Shown here: piece after piece, positions 1 through 12,560 of the stretch | Numbering within the stretch: position 1 is the stretch's first letter | How the letters are laid out: each line of letters opens with the position of its first letter | DNA from: Phoenix dactylifera | Taxonomy: Eukaryota; Streptophyta; Magnoliopsida; Arecales; Arecaceae | NCBI RefSeq assembly: GCF_009389715.1 | Contig: NC_052409.1 | Coordinates: forward strand, 412,001 to 476,000 | Direction of reading: 5' to 3' | Length of the DNA stretch: 64,000 nucleotides | Position numbers and translations under genes: made by a program | Notes under the pieces: generated by a model | The model's database searches: none | What the model saw: only the letters and a program-made list of their open reading frames with translations | Told to the model about the DNA's origin: nothing

Positions 1-208
1 CGGAGTGCTGGATCATAGGGCAGCCGACCCGGGGTCGGGCTGCGGAGCCGAGGAGGTCCGACTCGGGGTCGGAGTGCTGGATCATAGGGCAGCCGACCCG
101 GGGTCGGGCTGCGGAGCCGAGGAGGTCCGACTCGGGGTCGGAATGCTGGATCATAGGGCAGCCGTAGCTTTCCTGGATACGCGTGCCGATCACGTGGGGC
201 ATGGCGGC
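1..208. repeat. GC-rich minisatellite, 69-bp unit, three copies
   Basis: A 69-bp unit starting GGAGTGCTGGATCATAGGGC begins at 2, 71 and 140; the third copy is partial and has one change in its first bases (GGAATGCTGG). The period is a multiple of three, so one frame stays open across the array (23-residue repeat), but nothing else suggests a protein. The following bases up to about 225 end in CCCCCATAACA and then switch abruptly to very AT-rich DNA, which would fit the 3' end of an LTR-type element cut by the window edge. That reading is inference. Confidence 0.8.
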
Positions 209-351
209 TCAATTCCCCCATAACAATAATATATTGCAGTATTATATATTATAAATATATAATATAATATAATTATATTGATGTTATATATTAATAGTAT
301 ATTAATACACCATTTTTTTTTTGTTATATTGAAAGGTATTTTTGTTCTCAA

Positions 352-556
352 ATTTTAGTGTTTGGGATGATCTTGGATAAACCGACATGAAGGATAGGCA
401 TCCCATCACCAGATTACACGATGATTTGAGAAGTGGTAGTGATTTCGGATCACTACCATATAGGATTATCATAATGCAATCAAGTACAGTGATTTCATCA
501 TTTTCATGTGCATCATCTTTGATTTTGGGATGCTCAACCCATATACCAAACACCCC
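352..556. mobile_element. possible small MITE with degenerate inverted ends
   Basis: The left end (AGTGTTTGGGATGATC) and the reverse complement of the right end (GGGGTGTTTGGTATATGG) are similar, as in short non-autonomous DNA transposons with GTGTTTGG termini. A perfect 9-bp stem (GGTAGTGAT / ATCACTACC) lies inside near 434-456. No clean target duplication could be fixed, so the class is not assigned. Confidence 0.3.
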
Positions 557-2530
557 TATAGATTTTTGAAGCTATGGAATCAAGTCAAACGAGTGGGAGC
601 TCACAGGCCCATAGGCAGCATCGCACTTTCTTTTACGAGGGTTTAGACCTTTTCGTGTCTGCGACGTTTTTCTTTTCTACTATTCTTTGTATTGCTTTCT
701 TCGTTTTGCTTGGAAGCATGGGTAAAATCTGGATTTTGGAAATGAGAGAAATCATTATCCTCTACGCGTCAGCCGTCCAATAAAAAGGGAAGGGAGATGG
801 AACAAGAAGTCGATCGAGGGTTCCACGGTTTCCACCAAACCATATGGCGTTTTAGGGAGCGGTCGAACGCATGTCTTCACCACTGCTTATCGAGCAATAT
901 TGTTCCGCAGGCAGCACAATTTCCTCCATACGTTGGGCATGTCATCCTTGATAAATAAATATATATTTATATCTTTATTTCGTTTATATGCTCAAAGATC
1001 TGTTGGACGCTGTCTAATGGTGTCATTCCGAGAGATTTACTTCTACGTTGCGTTATTGGGTTGGAATGCCTTCTCATTCATAGAGCAGAGTTGTCTCTCT
1101 AAATCACAAGACAGGAAGCATGTGACAATACGAACACTAACTGTAGTAGCCATGACAACCATCAATGGTGATGGAATTTCTGACACCCAAGATGACAGTT
1201 GGTGACGACCAAGTTGATAATCTTGGGATCGATGGATTAGTACTCCAACGTGGAGTTCGGTGTTCTCTCTCTCCTCATCCTTGTCCACGGAAACGCCGCT
1301 CTGAGCGAAGCAAATGAGGGGCTATTAATGGGTATGGCGGGTGATGTGGACTACCACTTGAATCTATGCAGTAGAAAGATCATTTTCTTTGGAAACTTCC
1401 AGTAAATTGGAAGCCAACGAACGAGGATTCATAAATGTAGTGGTTTCGAGTGAAGATATTTTTCATGAGTTGGATTGATGGGTTAATCAGCTCACAAGTG
1501 TAATAGTTCTATTGTTCAACGCATTTGATGGACCGGTCATCCATTATCTATTCGGAAAAGGGACGAGCAGATTTCTTAGTTCTTCAGGTGGTCACTTTGG
1601 TAGCTTCCCCAACGATTTCGGACTAGGAGTTCACGGAGCAGGCTCTCGGCTCCAGTTTTAGCATCCATGTCTTTCATATTTCAAACTTTAATCTACAGTG
1701 CAAGAGCAGCACCGTAGGAAGTTTGGAAAGAACTCAACCTAAAATATTATTCTCCCGTACAACTTTTTTTCTTTTTCTTTTTTTTTCTTGAGAAATCCAT
1801 CCCTGCCAGGTTGAGCCTTTGGCAGACCCTTACCTGTTCATTTGTAGAAGTCAAATGGTGCGAAAATCTATCTTGTTATCTATTACTCTTAATAGTTTAC
1901 TAATCTTGAAGCCAATAGGCAATTACATAATGAATGATTCCATATTAGATAGGCAAGTAATATTGGTTCAGTCTTTCATATGCCTTGGTGGTAATCACTG
2001 TGTGGTGAAGCACAATCCTTCAGGTTCTTCTTCTTTTTAAGAAAAAGTGGCCTTGACTTAACTTTAGGGTTCTTCATATCAAAATTTCCTGTTTGTTAGA
2101 TATTGTAAAAACAGTTTACAAATTTGCTAAGAGAAGCTATAAGGGATCTTTTTCCTAGAGTGGAACGAGCGAAGCGAGTGAAGTATACCGTAATGAGTGA
2201 TACCTTGGGTATTCTAGTTCAAATCGACGAACTCTAATCTCTTGTAAGCCTTGAGTATTCTAGTTTCAAATCGACGTACTCTATTATGTGTATCTCTTGT
2301 AACCCTAAAAGAAGAAAAAAGTCGATCCTTCTAAAGATTAGGTGTTCCAGGAGCTAGAATTTGAGTGAAAATCCTGTACTCTATAATTTTCAGTTTTCTA
2401 TTATCCGAACTTTTGCATCGTCTCTATTCATAGATATTGGTCCCAGATCATGCAAATATTATATATTCTTTTTTATTTTTTATTTTTTTAATGTTTCATT
2501 ATTCTCCTGCTACAACCCTAATTAATATAT
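557..2530. other. gene-free stretch
   Basis: No ORF resembles a known protein. The only structure seen is a degenerate direct repeat near 2205-2280, where a phrase like TATTCTAGTTCAAATCGACG recurs about 55 bp later, and some T-rich runs. No RNA gene was recognised. Confidence 0.5.
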
Positions 2531-2668
2531 CCTTTTTCTTGTGGGGTGGGGGGATCCTTTTTCTTGTGGGGTGGGGGGAGCCATGATCGATGGGGACCTT
2601 AGATATTGGCGGAACCGGTATGGGGACCTTAGATATTGGCTGAACCGGTATGGGGACCTTAAATATTG
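2531..2668. repeat. two adjacent short tandem repeats (25 bp x2 and 30 bp x2.6)
   Basis: CCTTTTTCTTGTGGGGTGGG is repeated with a 25-bp period at 2531-2580. Directly after it a 30-bp unit, TGGGGACCTTAGATATTGGC plus ten bases, runs two full and one partial time from about 2591 to 2668, with single-base differences between copies. No coding role is apparent. Confidence 0.75.
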
Positions 2669-3231
2669 TTCATGCGGCGACTATGACGTTGATGCCGCCA
2701 GGTATGAAAAGCAAAGAGGAGTATAAAAGCATCAATCTGATCTGCCATCTGCAATAACTCTAAGTTAGAGCGAGATGAATATAACTTTGTGTCATCTACG
2801 TAATGAACTCTCTGTAGGAATGCTGTTGGAGTTTGCAACATATTGGCCAGCAGTCACAATAAAACATTAGAAGAAAGTAATTTTGTTCAAGGAAATGATA
2901 TAGTGAGATTCTCCTCATGGTAAGCAACATGTCAAGTACATGTAAGAGTTAAAATAAGAAAAATACGGTTAGACTGCTTGTCGTGGGATTCTCAAAACCT
3001 TAATCCATTGAAAGTTCCTGCTTAACAGCTTAAGAGCATACCATGAAACGCACCGCACCTAACTGTTTACATTTTGTATAAATTCTTCACTTTGCTCCCC
3101 GAGTGATCATGGTTGATCTTTCATACAAGTAGTTGATCTGGCGAATTTTTTCAAGCTTGGAAATGATGTTCTTTTAAGGAATGTTGATGACCTGTAGGGA
3201 TCTTTGCCAAACAAACGAAAAGGTAACTTGG

Positions 3232-3831
3232 TGTTGCGGGGACGGCGCTTTGGCCGGAGCCTCGCGCAATAGCATAGCCCACATTAAGTTAGCAGAGAAA
3301 GAGGACCGCGTTCCTCCCGAGGTATTGTCTGCTTTGGGGTTCGAGCGTACCCGGAGCTCTCCTCACGGTTTTGCCTTTCAAAAGGCGCCTCGAGAGAAAA
3401 GGGCTTCGCCCCCCAATTAAGGCACAGAATCTTTCCGCTACTAGCCGATGTGGAACTATATTCAGGCCCTTCCCACAACATAACCCCCCTAGCAGGAAGG
3501 TCCTGTGCCGGTTTTACCCGTGACAGCCCCCCAGGCCCAGGGAGAGTTTCTATGTGCGGGAGGCCCTCCTTCTAGCGCCATCTGTTGCGAGGATGGCGCT
3601 TTGGCCGGAGCCTCGCACAACAGCATAGCCCACATTAAGCTAGTAGAGAAAGAAGACCGTGTTCCTCCCGAGGTATTGTCCGCTTTGAGGGTCGAACGTA
3701 TCCGGAGCTCTCCTCACGGTTTTGCCCTTCAAAAGGCGCCTCGAGAAAAAAGGGCTTTGCCCCCCAATTAAGGCATAGAACCTTTCCACTACTAGCCGAT
3801 GTGAAACTATACTCAGGCCCTTTCCACATCA
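3232..3831. mobile_element. TRIM-like element: two 249-bp direct repeats around a 102-bp core, TSD CTTGG
   Basis: Two terminal repeats of equal length (3232-3480 and 3583-3831) begin TGTTGC and end in CA. They enclose 102 bp with no coding capacity. The 5-bp duplication CTTGG sits immediately outside both ends (3227-3231 and 3832-3836). This is the architecture of a terminal-repeat retrotransposon in miniature. The core does not begin with a sequence I recognise as a tRNA primer site and has no obvious purine tract, so the retroelement label is by architecture only. The two repeats differ at roughly a tenth of positions by eye, so the insertion is not recent. A relative lies at 49720-50417. 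Confidence 0.7.
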
Positions 3832-3836
3832 CTTGG

Positions 3837-6800
3837 AATCCCAAAGTTATGATCGTCCTAACACAGTAGCTTTATCTTGGAAAATGTGGATGGTACTGAA
3901 TTTTATTGATAATGGCAGGTAGTTTATAACCTGGAAGGGGGACACTATGTCTGACCACATGGTAAGGCAACCCCTATATACCTCCATTCAGAACACAGAG
4001 TTCTCCAATTCACAAGGATAGCGGCACCTAAATTCTACCAGATCCTTGAGCATAAAGAAAAAAAACACAAAAAAAATGGTACCAAAATGGATAAATTCTA
4101 AAATATAAGACCAAGACTTTATGAAAGATTGAAAAGACAAACGTAACAAAAGCTCGTTTAGTGTCAGAATTTTGAGATCCAAAATCTTGTGACATGTTTA
4201 TACAAATAGACTAATAAAGGAGAGAAGAATATTTCATGAAAAAAAAAGAGAGAGTAGAAGCAATAGTTATAGGCCTTTTTTTAAAAAAATAAAATTTCTG
4301 CATACCCATTGAACTTTATATATTTATATTACCATATATCAAAACCCTACTGGTAACCCAACTTTATTTCGCTTTCTATTCAAATCATTTTGTTTGATTT
4401 ACCATCAATTAACAATTGTGGGTTATGGTGCCAACCGGACTTAATTCCTCAGTTTGTTGGCACCCCCGTCCACATTGGAGAGGTCAAGTGACAGGATCGA
4501 ATCTGGTTGGTGCCATCCCCACCATATTTCTCATAGAAAGAAAATCGAAAGAGGGATTGTGGGTTGTGCTAAACGTACCATGATTTCAATGTCTCAAGTA
4601 GGACTCAAGATATGAACTATCAGATGAAGACTAGTTTATATCTATCCTAAATAACGAAAGCTAATATTAAGTATCTTGGTAGCTAGAGATTGTGTTTTCC
4701 AGATGAAGCTCCACACTTCTCTCATTTGAATTCTAAAAACGTCCACCCTAAGTTGTAGTATATGATTGAACATCATGGGTCCAATTAACTGTATACAGAA
4801 GAATAGTTGATTCTGAGCAGAAAAACAAAAGCATATCCATTATTATCACAGGAAAGCCTCAAGTAAATGGAGTCATACCGATGTATTATAAATAATAACA
4901 TACCAAATAAATTCCATGTCAAATTTACTGAATAAAATGCTATTAATTTTTAGGATAACATTAGTTAATAAATTATGATAATTAATGATGACCTTCTTAA
5001 TAAATATTAGAAACAATATGTTCTATATTTTATCTTCTTTTTTTTTTCTGCCTGCTACTCAGATTAATAAGTCTCCGATCTTAAAATACCCCTTACTAAC
5101 TTCAAATTTAAATGGTTGACCTGTATTCTCTCTTCAATTTGCAAGGTTCAAATATAAACATTTTGGAAGCATTCTATCTCCAATCCACCAATCCACACAT
5201 CCTAATTAATCATACTTTTGTCTTGTTCATTATCTTTTCCTGGATCGCTGGTATATATGAGAAAAGTCATCATTATAAACTATAATTAAACCATTCATTC
5301 CTATTGGAGTAGCAGCATCCTAAGTCACTACCAACATCTTAAAAATTGCTCAAAAACTTTCCATCTCATTTGTTTAAGCTTAATTCCCCCATCCACTTCC
5401 TAAAACTCAGTACACATGCTTTCAAATTACTTTGTCATTCTTGCCAGGTAAACTTAGTCGGGTTCTCTGCTACTTTGTTCTTACATGGTGCAACTGTTGC
5501 TATATGCTGAATCCTTATTCTTTCTTTTTTTTTGGAAAATTTGACATCTGGCGGCATTGTCATCCATCCAATTCCGACAATATGTGTATGAACATCTCTA
5601 CCATCTGATGATTTTGATTATATATTATTGCAATCAAAACTATTCCTCGAGTCCCCCGAAAGTCATGTTCCAATTATATACAGGACGACACTTGAAAACC
5701 TTACTACTTCATCCACTTAACTTAGATTCTATCGGATATATAATCTTCTAACTTCATGTATGACTAGATCTAACATGCCAAAAGTGTCACCAAGTTATTC
5801 AGAAGCTCAACAATAAATAATAATTTCTATTAGAATAACCTAAATGAGTCAGAAGATGCTCCTAATTGCATAAAATGTTTTAAATGAAGAAAATATTAAG
5901 AAGTAAGAGAATTCCTAAGGAGTTTTTTACAGAATTATAACATCGAGTAGATGCACAGGTAAGAATTAAGAGGACAATACAGATAGTATGCATTCATAGT
6001 AGCTGACAAAGTTCGTGGTGAAAATTCTTTGGACGTTTTTCTGATTATATGCCATAAGAGTTACAATATTGAATGAAAAAAGAAAATGCATCCATAATAT
6101 CTTAGCTGCTATTAAAAGGCATTGAAAAGATCATACTGTGCAAATCTAATTTTCAGATTCTAGAGCTGAATGGCAACTGACAAGTCTGAGAGCAAGCTTG
6201 GATGAAAATCTTAGGTATATTCTTATTCGAACGAACATTGCTGGTTAGGTCAAAATTTGATGCTAAAAATCCATTTAATTCCCGACGATAAGTCATGTTT
6301 TCGATAAAAATGCTAGAAATTAACACAACAAAGTATGGTGTGTAAACAGTTAGGAGCACTAATTAATAAAATGTCGTTTGACTCGCGCAACATTGTCTCT
6401 ATCCTCAATATCAACAATATCAACATACATATTTTTTTTTTTTTGAGGACGACATCAACATACATAATACTAGGTAAAGCACAGGGTGCACTATCTCTAA
6501 TCTGCTTTCCAAATTAAGTCATAGCTATTCATGATAAGCCCTTTAGGGAGATTTATGCATTTCCTCTGGTACCATATATATCAAAGAATAATCTGTCATA
6601 TTAATAGGTGGAATAAAATTCTAGGTAAGGATATCAGTATTCCCCTATAAGAAGATCTCCTATGCATACGATTGGCCAGAAGCAAAGCACAATAAGTCAG
6701 ATATGCAGCAGGCTAAAAAAGGAACAAGGGAGGTACTCTAGCCCCATCAATGGCCAACAAAAGAATGTGATTACCATCCCAAAGGGAGATCCCAACATCC

Positions 6801-7900
6801 CCCAATCATATGAACCGCCTTTTTAGCCACAAATATGACTTGTCGGGCACATCAAATCCCATTACACCTTTCAGTCCTCGAATCCTTGCGTATTTAAACA
6901 AAAACGTATATTATTATCTTGTATTTTTCTACATAGTATATTTCTAGGAGATGAATAGGAAGTCTTTTGTCCGTATCCAGAATCTATAAATTATCTCCCA
7001 CTATATCATTATTATCGTCTAAGTATATGAATGCAGTTCCACTAATTCAAGAGCTCCTGTCCATCTATATATATATAGAGTCATGGATGCCCTCTGAAGT
7101 GGACCTATTAATTTCTTGAGCATGCAAAGATTAGTTAGTAGATGGAATGAATGACCGAATAAAGAGCCAGGAACAAAACCCCTGCTTGTTATCTTGAGAG
7201 AAATATATGCAAAGGAATGAGAAGAATTTGATGGCCTCCCAGTCCGGCCGGTCACTTCCATGTCAACATAATTGGCAGAACCAAACAACTCTGATAAGAC
7301 ACCCGTGGCGAGACTTTCCTTTGGAGGGTCAGTCGGGCCTTTTGCCTTCTGTAAGAAGCAAAAGAATCCCGAAGAAAAAGGGAAAATCCAACAACTCCCA
7401 GATGAATCAGAGCTGCAAGTGATCGAACAAAATGGAAACAGAAGGAAAAGGAGGGTGAACCAAAAAAAAGGCCTGCCCAGTTGAAGCACTAACATGTGGA
7501 TGACCGGCAATTATATTTATATATATATATCTTCACCGACTCATGATCTCAAGGATAGATAGCTTCCGCCGCCACTTTAATTCCATTAAAAGAAACAAAC
7601 ATAAAGGAGCGACACATGATGTTCAAAAATCTAGCTTTCATACATGAGATCTCAAGTACAGTTATGTAAGGAATGAACTACAAGATCCAAAGTGCACAGC
7701 TCCATCATTCCTCTACCGCTACATCTACGACCGTTGCTACTGATATCAATACTGCTAGTAGTAGTATATATTGCTACTATTTGATGATAATTTAGCAGCA
7801 GCAGCAGCAGCAGCTGTTCTTGCTACGATTTCTACTGCTACAAGTGCTACCACTAACAACAGCAAGTCTCAATAGTTTGACAGCAGAAATTTAAAGGAGC
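3837..7900. other. gene-free AT-rich stretch
   Basis: No ORF with recognisable homology, no splice-linked coding exons and no structured RNA were seen. The longest frame (7019-7510, minus, 163 codons) is low-complexity and hydrophobic without family signatures. The region holds a tiny poly(A) insertion at 6432-6453 (separate entry) and a short (CAG)n run near 7797-7814. It may contain distal 3' sequence of the ALOG gene towards its right end. Confidence 0.5.
6419..6466 (-). mobile_element. micro-retroposon: poly(A) plus about 9 nt, 13-bp target duplication
   Basis: The 13-mer ATCAACATACATA occurs perfectly at 6419-6431 and 6454-6466. Between the copies is a T run followed by GAGGACGAC. Read on the minus strand, the insert is nine bases followed by a poly(A) tail flanked by a target-site duplication, as expected for an extremely 5'-truncated LINE-mediated insertion. 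Confidence 0.6.
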
Positions 7901-8003
7901 AAGATACTAGTACCGGGCTTCAATGTTGTGCAGATAGACATACCAATACGTGCGAGGGAGTGACGAAGCAAAGATAGTTAAGGCTCTCGAAGTCATCGAA
8001 AGA

Positions 8004-8630
8004 TCAGGCTGTTGCACCGGTGGCCGACGGAGGGCTACGGGGATGGTCGGATGGGCCGGCGGCCGGGTGGCCACCCTGGTGCGAAGCTGGAGGCGGCTTC
8101 TTGCGCTTCTTCTTTTCATAGCTGATGCCCCGAGCCTTGGCCTGCATCTCGCGGACCTCGCGGAGGTAGAGGCGGACGGGGCGGGCGCCGAAGGGGTTGG
8201 CTTCGGGCTTGCCGCCGTTCTCCTCGTAGGCGGCGCGGAGGCGGCCGATGAGGGCGTCGAGGGATCCCCAGGCCTGGCGGAGCGGGCACGGGCAGGGCGC
8301 GGGCGGGTTGGGGTGGCCAAAGAAGGGGCACATCTGGGTGTGGACCTTGGTCTTGCCGAACTGGTCGAGATAGCGGAGGAACTCGAGCACGTGGGCGCCG
8401 CTGCATCGCGAGAGGCTGAGCGGTGGCCGGTGGTTCTTGAGATACTGCCCGAAGGTGTTCCAGTCCCGGCGCTTCTGGGACTCGTAGCGGCTCGGAGAAG
8501 GACCCGAGGGGGAGGAGGAGGAGGACGAGGGTTTGGAGCCGGCGGCGGGGGAGGATGAGGAAGCGGCGGCGTTGGGGCTGGTGGTGAAGCCTTCTGAAGA
8601 AGGGCTATCTGGGTTTGGTGCGGTTTCCAT
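8004..8630 (-). CDS. ALOG-domain (LSH/G1-like) transcription factor, 208 aa, single exon
   Basis: Member of the plant ALOG family (LIGHT-DEPENDENT SHORT HYPOCOTYLS / G1-like), small nuclear proteins that act as developmental regulators in meristems and lateral organs. A Ser/Pro-rich N-terminus (1-46) is followed by the ALOG domain, about residues 47-172. The domain opens with [14 protein letters not shown] and contains [20 protein letters not shown], the family's zinc-ribbon insert with conserved His/Cys ([11 protein letters not shown] then CPCP, 97-116), and [21 protein letters not shown] basic nuclear signal KKKRKK follows at 173-178. Length and single-exon structure match the family. The start is the first in-frame Met before the low-complexity leader. 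The domain is known to derive from the DNA-binding part of tyrosine recombinases of DIRS-like elements. Overlapping frames on both strands are GC-driven shadows. Confidence 0.95.
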   Translation of the reverse strand: METAPNPDSPSSEGFTTSPNAAASSSSPAAGSKPSSSSSSPSGPSPSRYESQKRRDWNTFGQYLKNHRPPLSLSRCSGAHVLEFLRYLDQFGKTKVHTQMCPFFGHPNPPAPCPCPLRQAWGSLDALIGRLRAAYEENGGKPEANPFGARPVRLYLREVREMQAKARGISYEKKKRKKPPPASHQGGHPAAGPSDHPRSPPSATGATA

Positions 8631-8864
8631 GGTCCTGTATGTATGTATGTGGGTGTGGAACCAACCAAACTCACCTCCTCCGTAGCTCTTCTTGCTCTTC
8701 TTTCTGGGGGGGACTATATATCAGATAAGATGAAAGACTAGTTATTGCTCATATATTAATTTTTCCTGCCGATAATGGTAATGAAATGATGATGATCGAT
8801 CTGGGATTTACTGCATGCTGATGGATTTATATCTATTTTTCACACACGCGCACACACAGTCAGG

Positions 8865-8900
<36 letters not shown>

Positions 8901-9200
8901 ACCAGATGAATATATGGTGATATAATTCAGTTGTTTATAGTGGGCATGGCTGCTGGTTGGAGCTCTCTTGCTTCTTCAGGATGATGGTGCGAGGCGGGGC
9001 TGCGATCTGCCGACAGATTTAGAAGGGTTAGAATGATCGGATGAGGGGGGTCTGGAGGGAGAGATGGAGAGTAAATTTTATTTCTGGCTTGAGAGGAAGA
9101 TCTGAGGGAAGGAATGTCGAATCTCGCTCTTTTTAGCCTTGCTTTGATGAAGTGGGAAGTCCGCTCGTGGATGTGCTGGCGACTGCTGCTGCTATGGGAC
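8631..9200 (-). promoter_or_regulatory. probable 5' leader and promoter of the ALOG gene, with CA/GA tract
   Basis: Upstream of the ALOG start on its strand lies a (CA)n-(GA)n tract (8841-8900; on the gene strand a CT/GT-rich leader). A pyrimidine-rich, ORF-poor stretch follows to about 9200. Such CT-rich leaders are common in plant 5' UTRs. A leader intron is possible but no unique splice pair could be fixed, so the transcription start is unknown. Confidence 0.4.
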
Positions 9201-9202
9201 AT

Positions 9203-12200
9203 GAGAGCTTCAGGGACCGATGGATTCCATGCTTTAGGTCTCCGAAGGTGATGGATTGCTTGCTTGGCCTAAAAAGGAGAAAATTCTATTTTTCTTTTTT
9301 ACCATACAGAGGAAGGGGGGGGGGGGGTGTTAGAGCACAGTTTTCTGCGTTTACGGGCGAGAGGTTCGACGGTGGGTTGAAAGGTGATGGCGACCGGCAC
9401 AGAAGTGCGCAGAGCGGGTAAAATTTTAGTGGAGATGCGATGACCGCCACAACCTTCCGAGAATGACCAGAGTGCCCCTCGCCTAATTAACTACAGGGAA
9501 CTTTTTTTTTTTTCCTTTCTTTTTTTATAATAAAGTACAGGAACCTGAGTTGATCGGTGATACTCTAAAGTTATTTTTTTTGTTGCTAAAAATACTCTAA
9601 ACTTATTTCAGAAAGGAATCCATTCATCAGGGTTCATATTTATTTTGACTTTTTGCATTCTTTTTCAGTATACAAAGCTATCGATTCAAAAATAATAATA
9701 TAAAAAACTGATGATTTTGTCAAATAGTGGCATTATTTTCTTTTTGCTGCAACATTTTTCAAAGTATCGTGGCAGCATGTCATAATTAAAAATATAATGG
9801 CAATAAGCGATTATTATAAGGCATTAGTTGTCTCTGGAGGAATATTGATCAAAAGTTCAATTGACAGCCATGACTTGCAATATTGCAATAGCCAAAGATG
9901 GTACCCTTGGATGGATGCGATCGCCAGTCGGCAACAAGATGATGGTGTAAAAAAAAAGAGAGAGTTTCTCCTCTTTTGCCTCCCCTAGATCGAGAGCGTG
10001 CATCTTAGAGCATGGCTGCAACTGATAGCATTATTATTGCCCTCACCAACTATATACACTTCCAGGGATCATAAGTAATGTGCAAGAGACAAACTAGGCC
10101 TCGTGAAATAAATCATGCACTGTCATGCTACAAGCAGACCTTATTTATGCTACATGAGGCAACATGCTCACAAGATAAACCCCGTGGGGAAAGACTCCAT
10201 GGGCCACATGTGATTGGATATTTAGAAGGCTATTTCATGATAACCTTGATTCAAAACCTGTTATTGTAAAAGAAATAATTGTAGAATATGAAGATGTACC
10301 TCATTCAATATTTCCTCCAACTAGAAAAAATTAATGTGCCATTAAGAAGTCCATCAGATCATGCATGATGTATTGACATCACACCCATTCTTTTTCATGA
10401 AAAAGATGGCCAGCCTAAGACCATCAAAATTCATGAAGATCATGAATCTTCGGTCAAAATGTATTGCCGCCGGACTTGAAACCTATGTAGCTATGTAAAT
10501 TGTTCCGGCAATGATTTGTTGGTGAAAAATTCCCATCCATCAGGGTAATAATATTTATCCCAAATATTAGAGGCATGCAACAAGCCGCATGAACAATGTT
10601 ATCACTAATTATCAAGCAACTTGGTAATTATCTTATATCCTGAAAATGGACTAGTTTGTGAGCTAATTACAAGCACATAAAGTAAGGGAATACCTATCAC
10701 AACATGTGAAAGTAATGATCAGAAACCCCAAATGAACTCATATGGAAGACGAAATCTAATGCCCAAATTTCTTGAAAGTTAACAACCACATGACAAAACT
10801 GAATTCAAGGAAAGCAACATTTTCTTTGTTTTTTTAATCAAGTTCAGAGTACTCCCTTGCTTCCTAGTGTAAGGTTCAAAATGCGCAAAGGAGGTAGACC
10901 AAGTCAGTGAGAATAGGAATGTGGCGTCTGGTGAAGAGTTAAAAACACCGCAGTACTGAAGAAGGCCACACCCACCATGAGTTATATACTGCGAGTGGTT
11001 GGAGCCCAAAGTCTTTCTTGCAGTAACATAGCAGCAAATATTTGGTAGAGGCAGCAACGCTTCTAAATGGGTTAGCTTTCTCGCAGTATATAACACACAC
11101 ACACACACATACATACGTACGTATGTATGTATGTGATTTTATTACTAAATACATCATGATAACAATATCTCAAATATAAGCGAAAATATCCATGACGCTA
11201 TTATATTTTATTGTTAGTTCTATGTATTTCCTGTCATATGACTTTGAAGAACTATTAAAGTACAATCATAAACTTAAATAAGAAAACTATATATTTGAGC
11301 TGTTGTTTTGAGAAATAATGAAATTAAATGGTGAAATGCTATAACAGCCTCTATCGGATTCAATCTGTGGCCTTTAAATGCACAGTTATGAAGGTGTTAT
11401 ATAAATCATCCATACTAATTTAGGGGAAAAATTAGATCGTGCGCTTTTTGTGCGGGCATGGATTTTTTGTAGACTATTTGGAACTTTAGTAGGATTGCTA
11501 CTTGACCTTCTATACGTAGCATCACATGGGAAGTGCTGTCTCCATATCACCTCCAAAGATGATGTGGCAGCCATGTTGGCTTGAGTGTTGGGGCCCATCT
11601 TTTTACTTGAAAATCTACTGCGATAATTACAAAGTTGGCAACCTGGTAATTGCCAAAAGGCATAAGATGTAAGATATTTTTGTAATATTTTTACAAAAAA
11701 AGAGACATTTTTGTGCTAAAAATCAAACATTTCATACATTCTTAAAAAATCAATGTGTGGCTTATTGATACATTGTGTCGGTCCCACTACTACGGCCAAT
11801 GGTGGCCTGCCATATAAGCTCTCAAGGCTGTATTTTGTCTGAACAAAGATAGATTTTTTTTTTTTTTTTTTTTGAGGCTTGGTCCAGCCAGAAATTTAAA
11901 CTAGCGAAGAGCGGAAAGTTTATTTAAATAACATAAAAAAAAATTATGAATATATATTATACTTTTCTATACATTTGAAATGAAGTTATTACTGACAGTT
12001 TCTGTCTCAAAAAATTAGTGAAGCTGGATCATAGAAAGGATGAAGTCTGCATGCATGATTTTTTTTTTATATTTTTTTCAACTATTCTTTCAACTGCCAG
12101 ATCTTACTTACGAATTAAGAATTCAGATCAATCTCAATTGTTCAACAGAAAAAATAATGAGCTCAGAAATATGACTCAAAAATTAGGAGCAAATGATAAA

Positions 12201-12555
12201 TCTGTTTTCATGTGCACCCTTCCAATCACCATTACAGGATGCCCCTCTCGCTATCAAGCGATCCAAGGACGCAATCTGTCCCTCTCTTCGTTCGCCCACA
12301 TCCATTGAATTTAAGAGCAGAGATAACAAGAAGATTCTCACAGAAAACAGCTGCACAGCCAACACGGCACAGTCCTAGGTAATTCCACACGAGCCATAAC
12401 CATCGTTTTGTAATTACTATAGCCCTATTTTTTCTTCTTCTTCTCTCCTCCGCTGACAGCGGAGACAAACACAACTACCGTTCTTTTGTATAGGATCAAT
12501 CATCAATTCAAGTTAGATTCCGGGACGAACCTTGGCACGAATTTGTATAACATCA
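9203..12555. other. gene-free stretch
   Basis: No coding exon or RNA gene recognised. Visible structure: a run of about 13 G at 9314-9326, a (CA)n then (GTAT)n palindromic microsatellite at 11097-11131, and a T run near 11859-11873 without obvious target duplication. At 12485-12560 there is one full copy and the start of a second copy of a 57-bp tandem duplication, interrupted by the solo LTR that follows. Confidence 0.5.
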
Positions 12556-12560
12556 ATCAT

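Noticed and set aside
4430-4530. Possible SINE or tRNA-like promoter (GATCGAATCTGG with an upstream GTTTGTTGG)
   Set aside because: The A and B boxes are poorly matched and there is no tail or target duplication.
7019-7510. 163-codon minus-strand frame
   Set aside because: No family motifs, hydrophobic low-complexity start, no splice partners.
7950-8558. Long plus-strand frame (202 codons) and two further minus-strand frames over the ALOG gene
   Set aside because: They are GC-driven shadows in other frames of a clearly recognised ALOG coding sequence and have low-complexity Ala/Gly/Arg or Pro composition.
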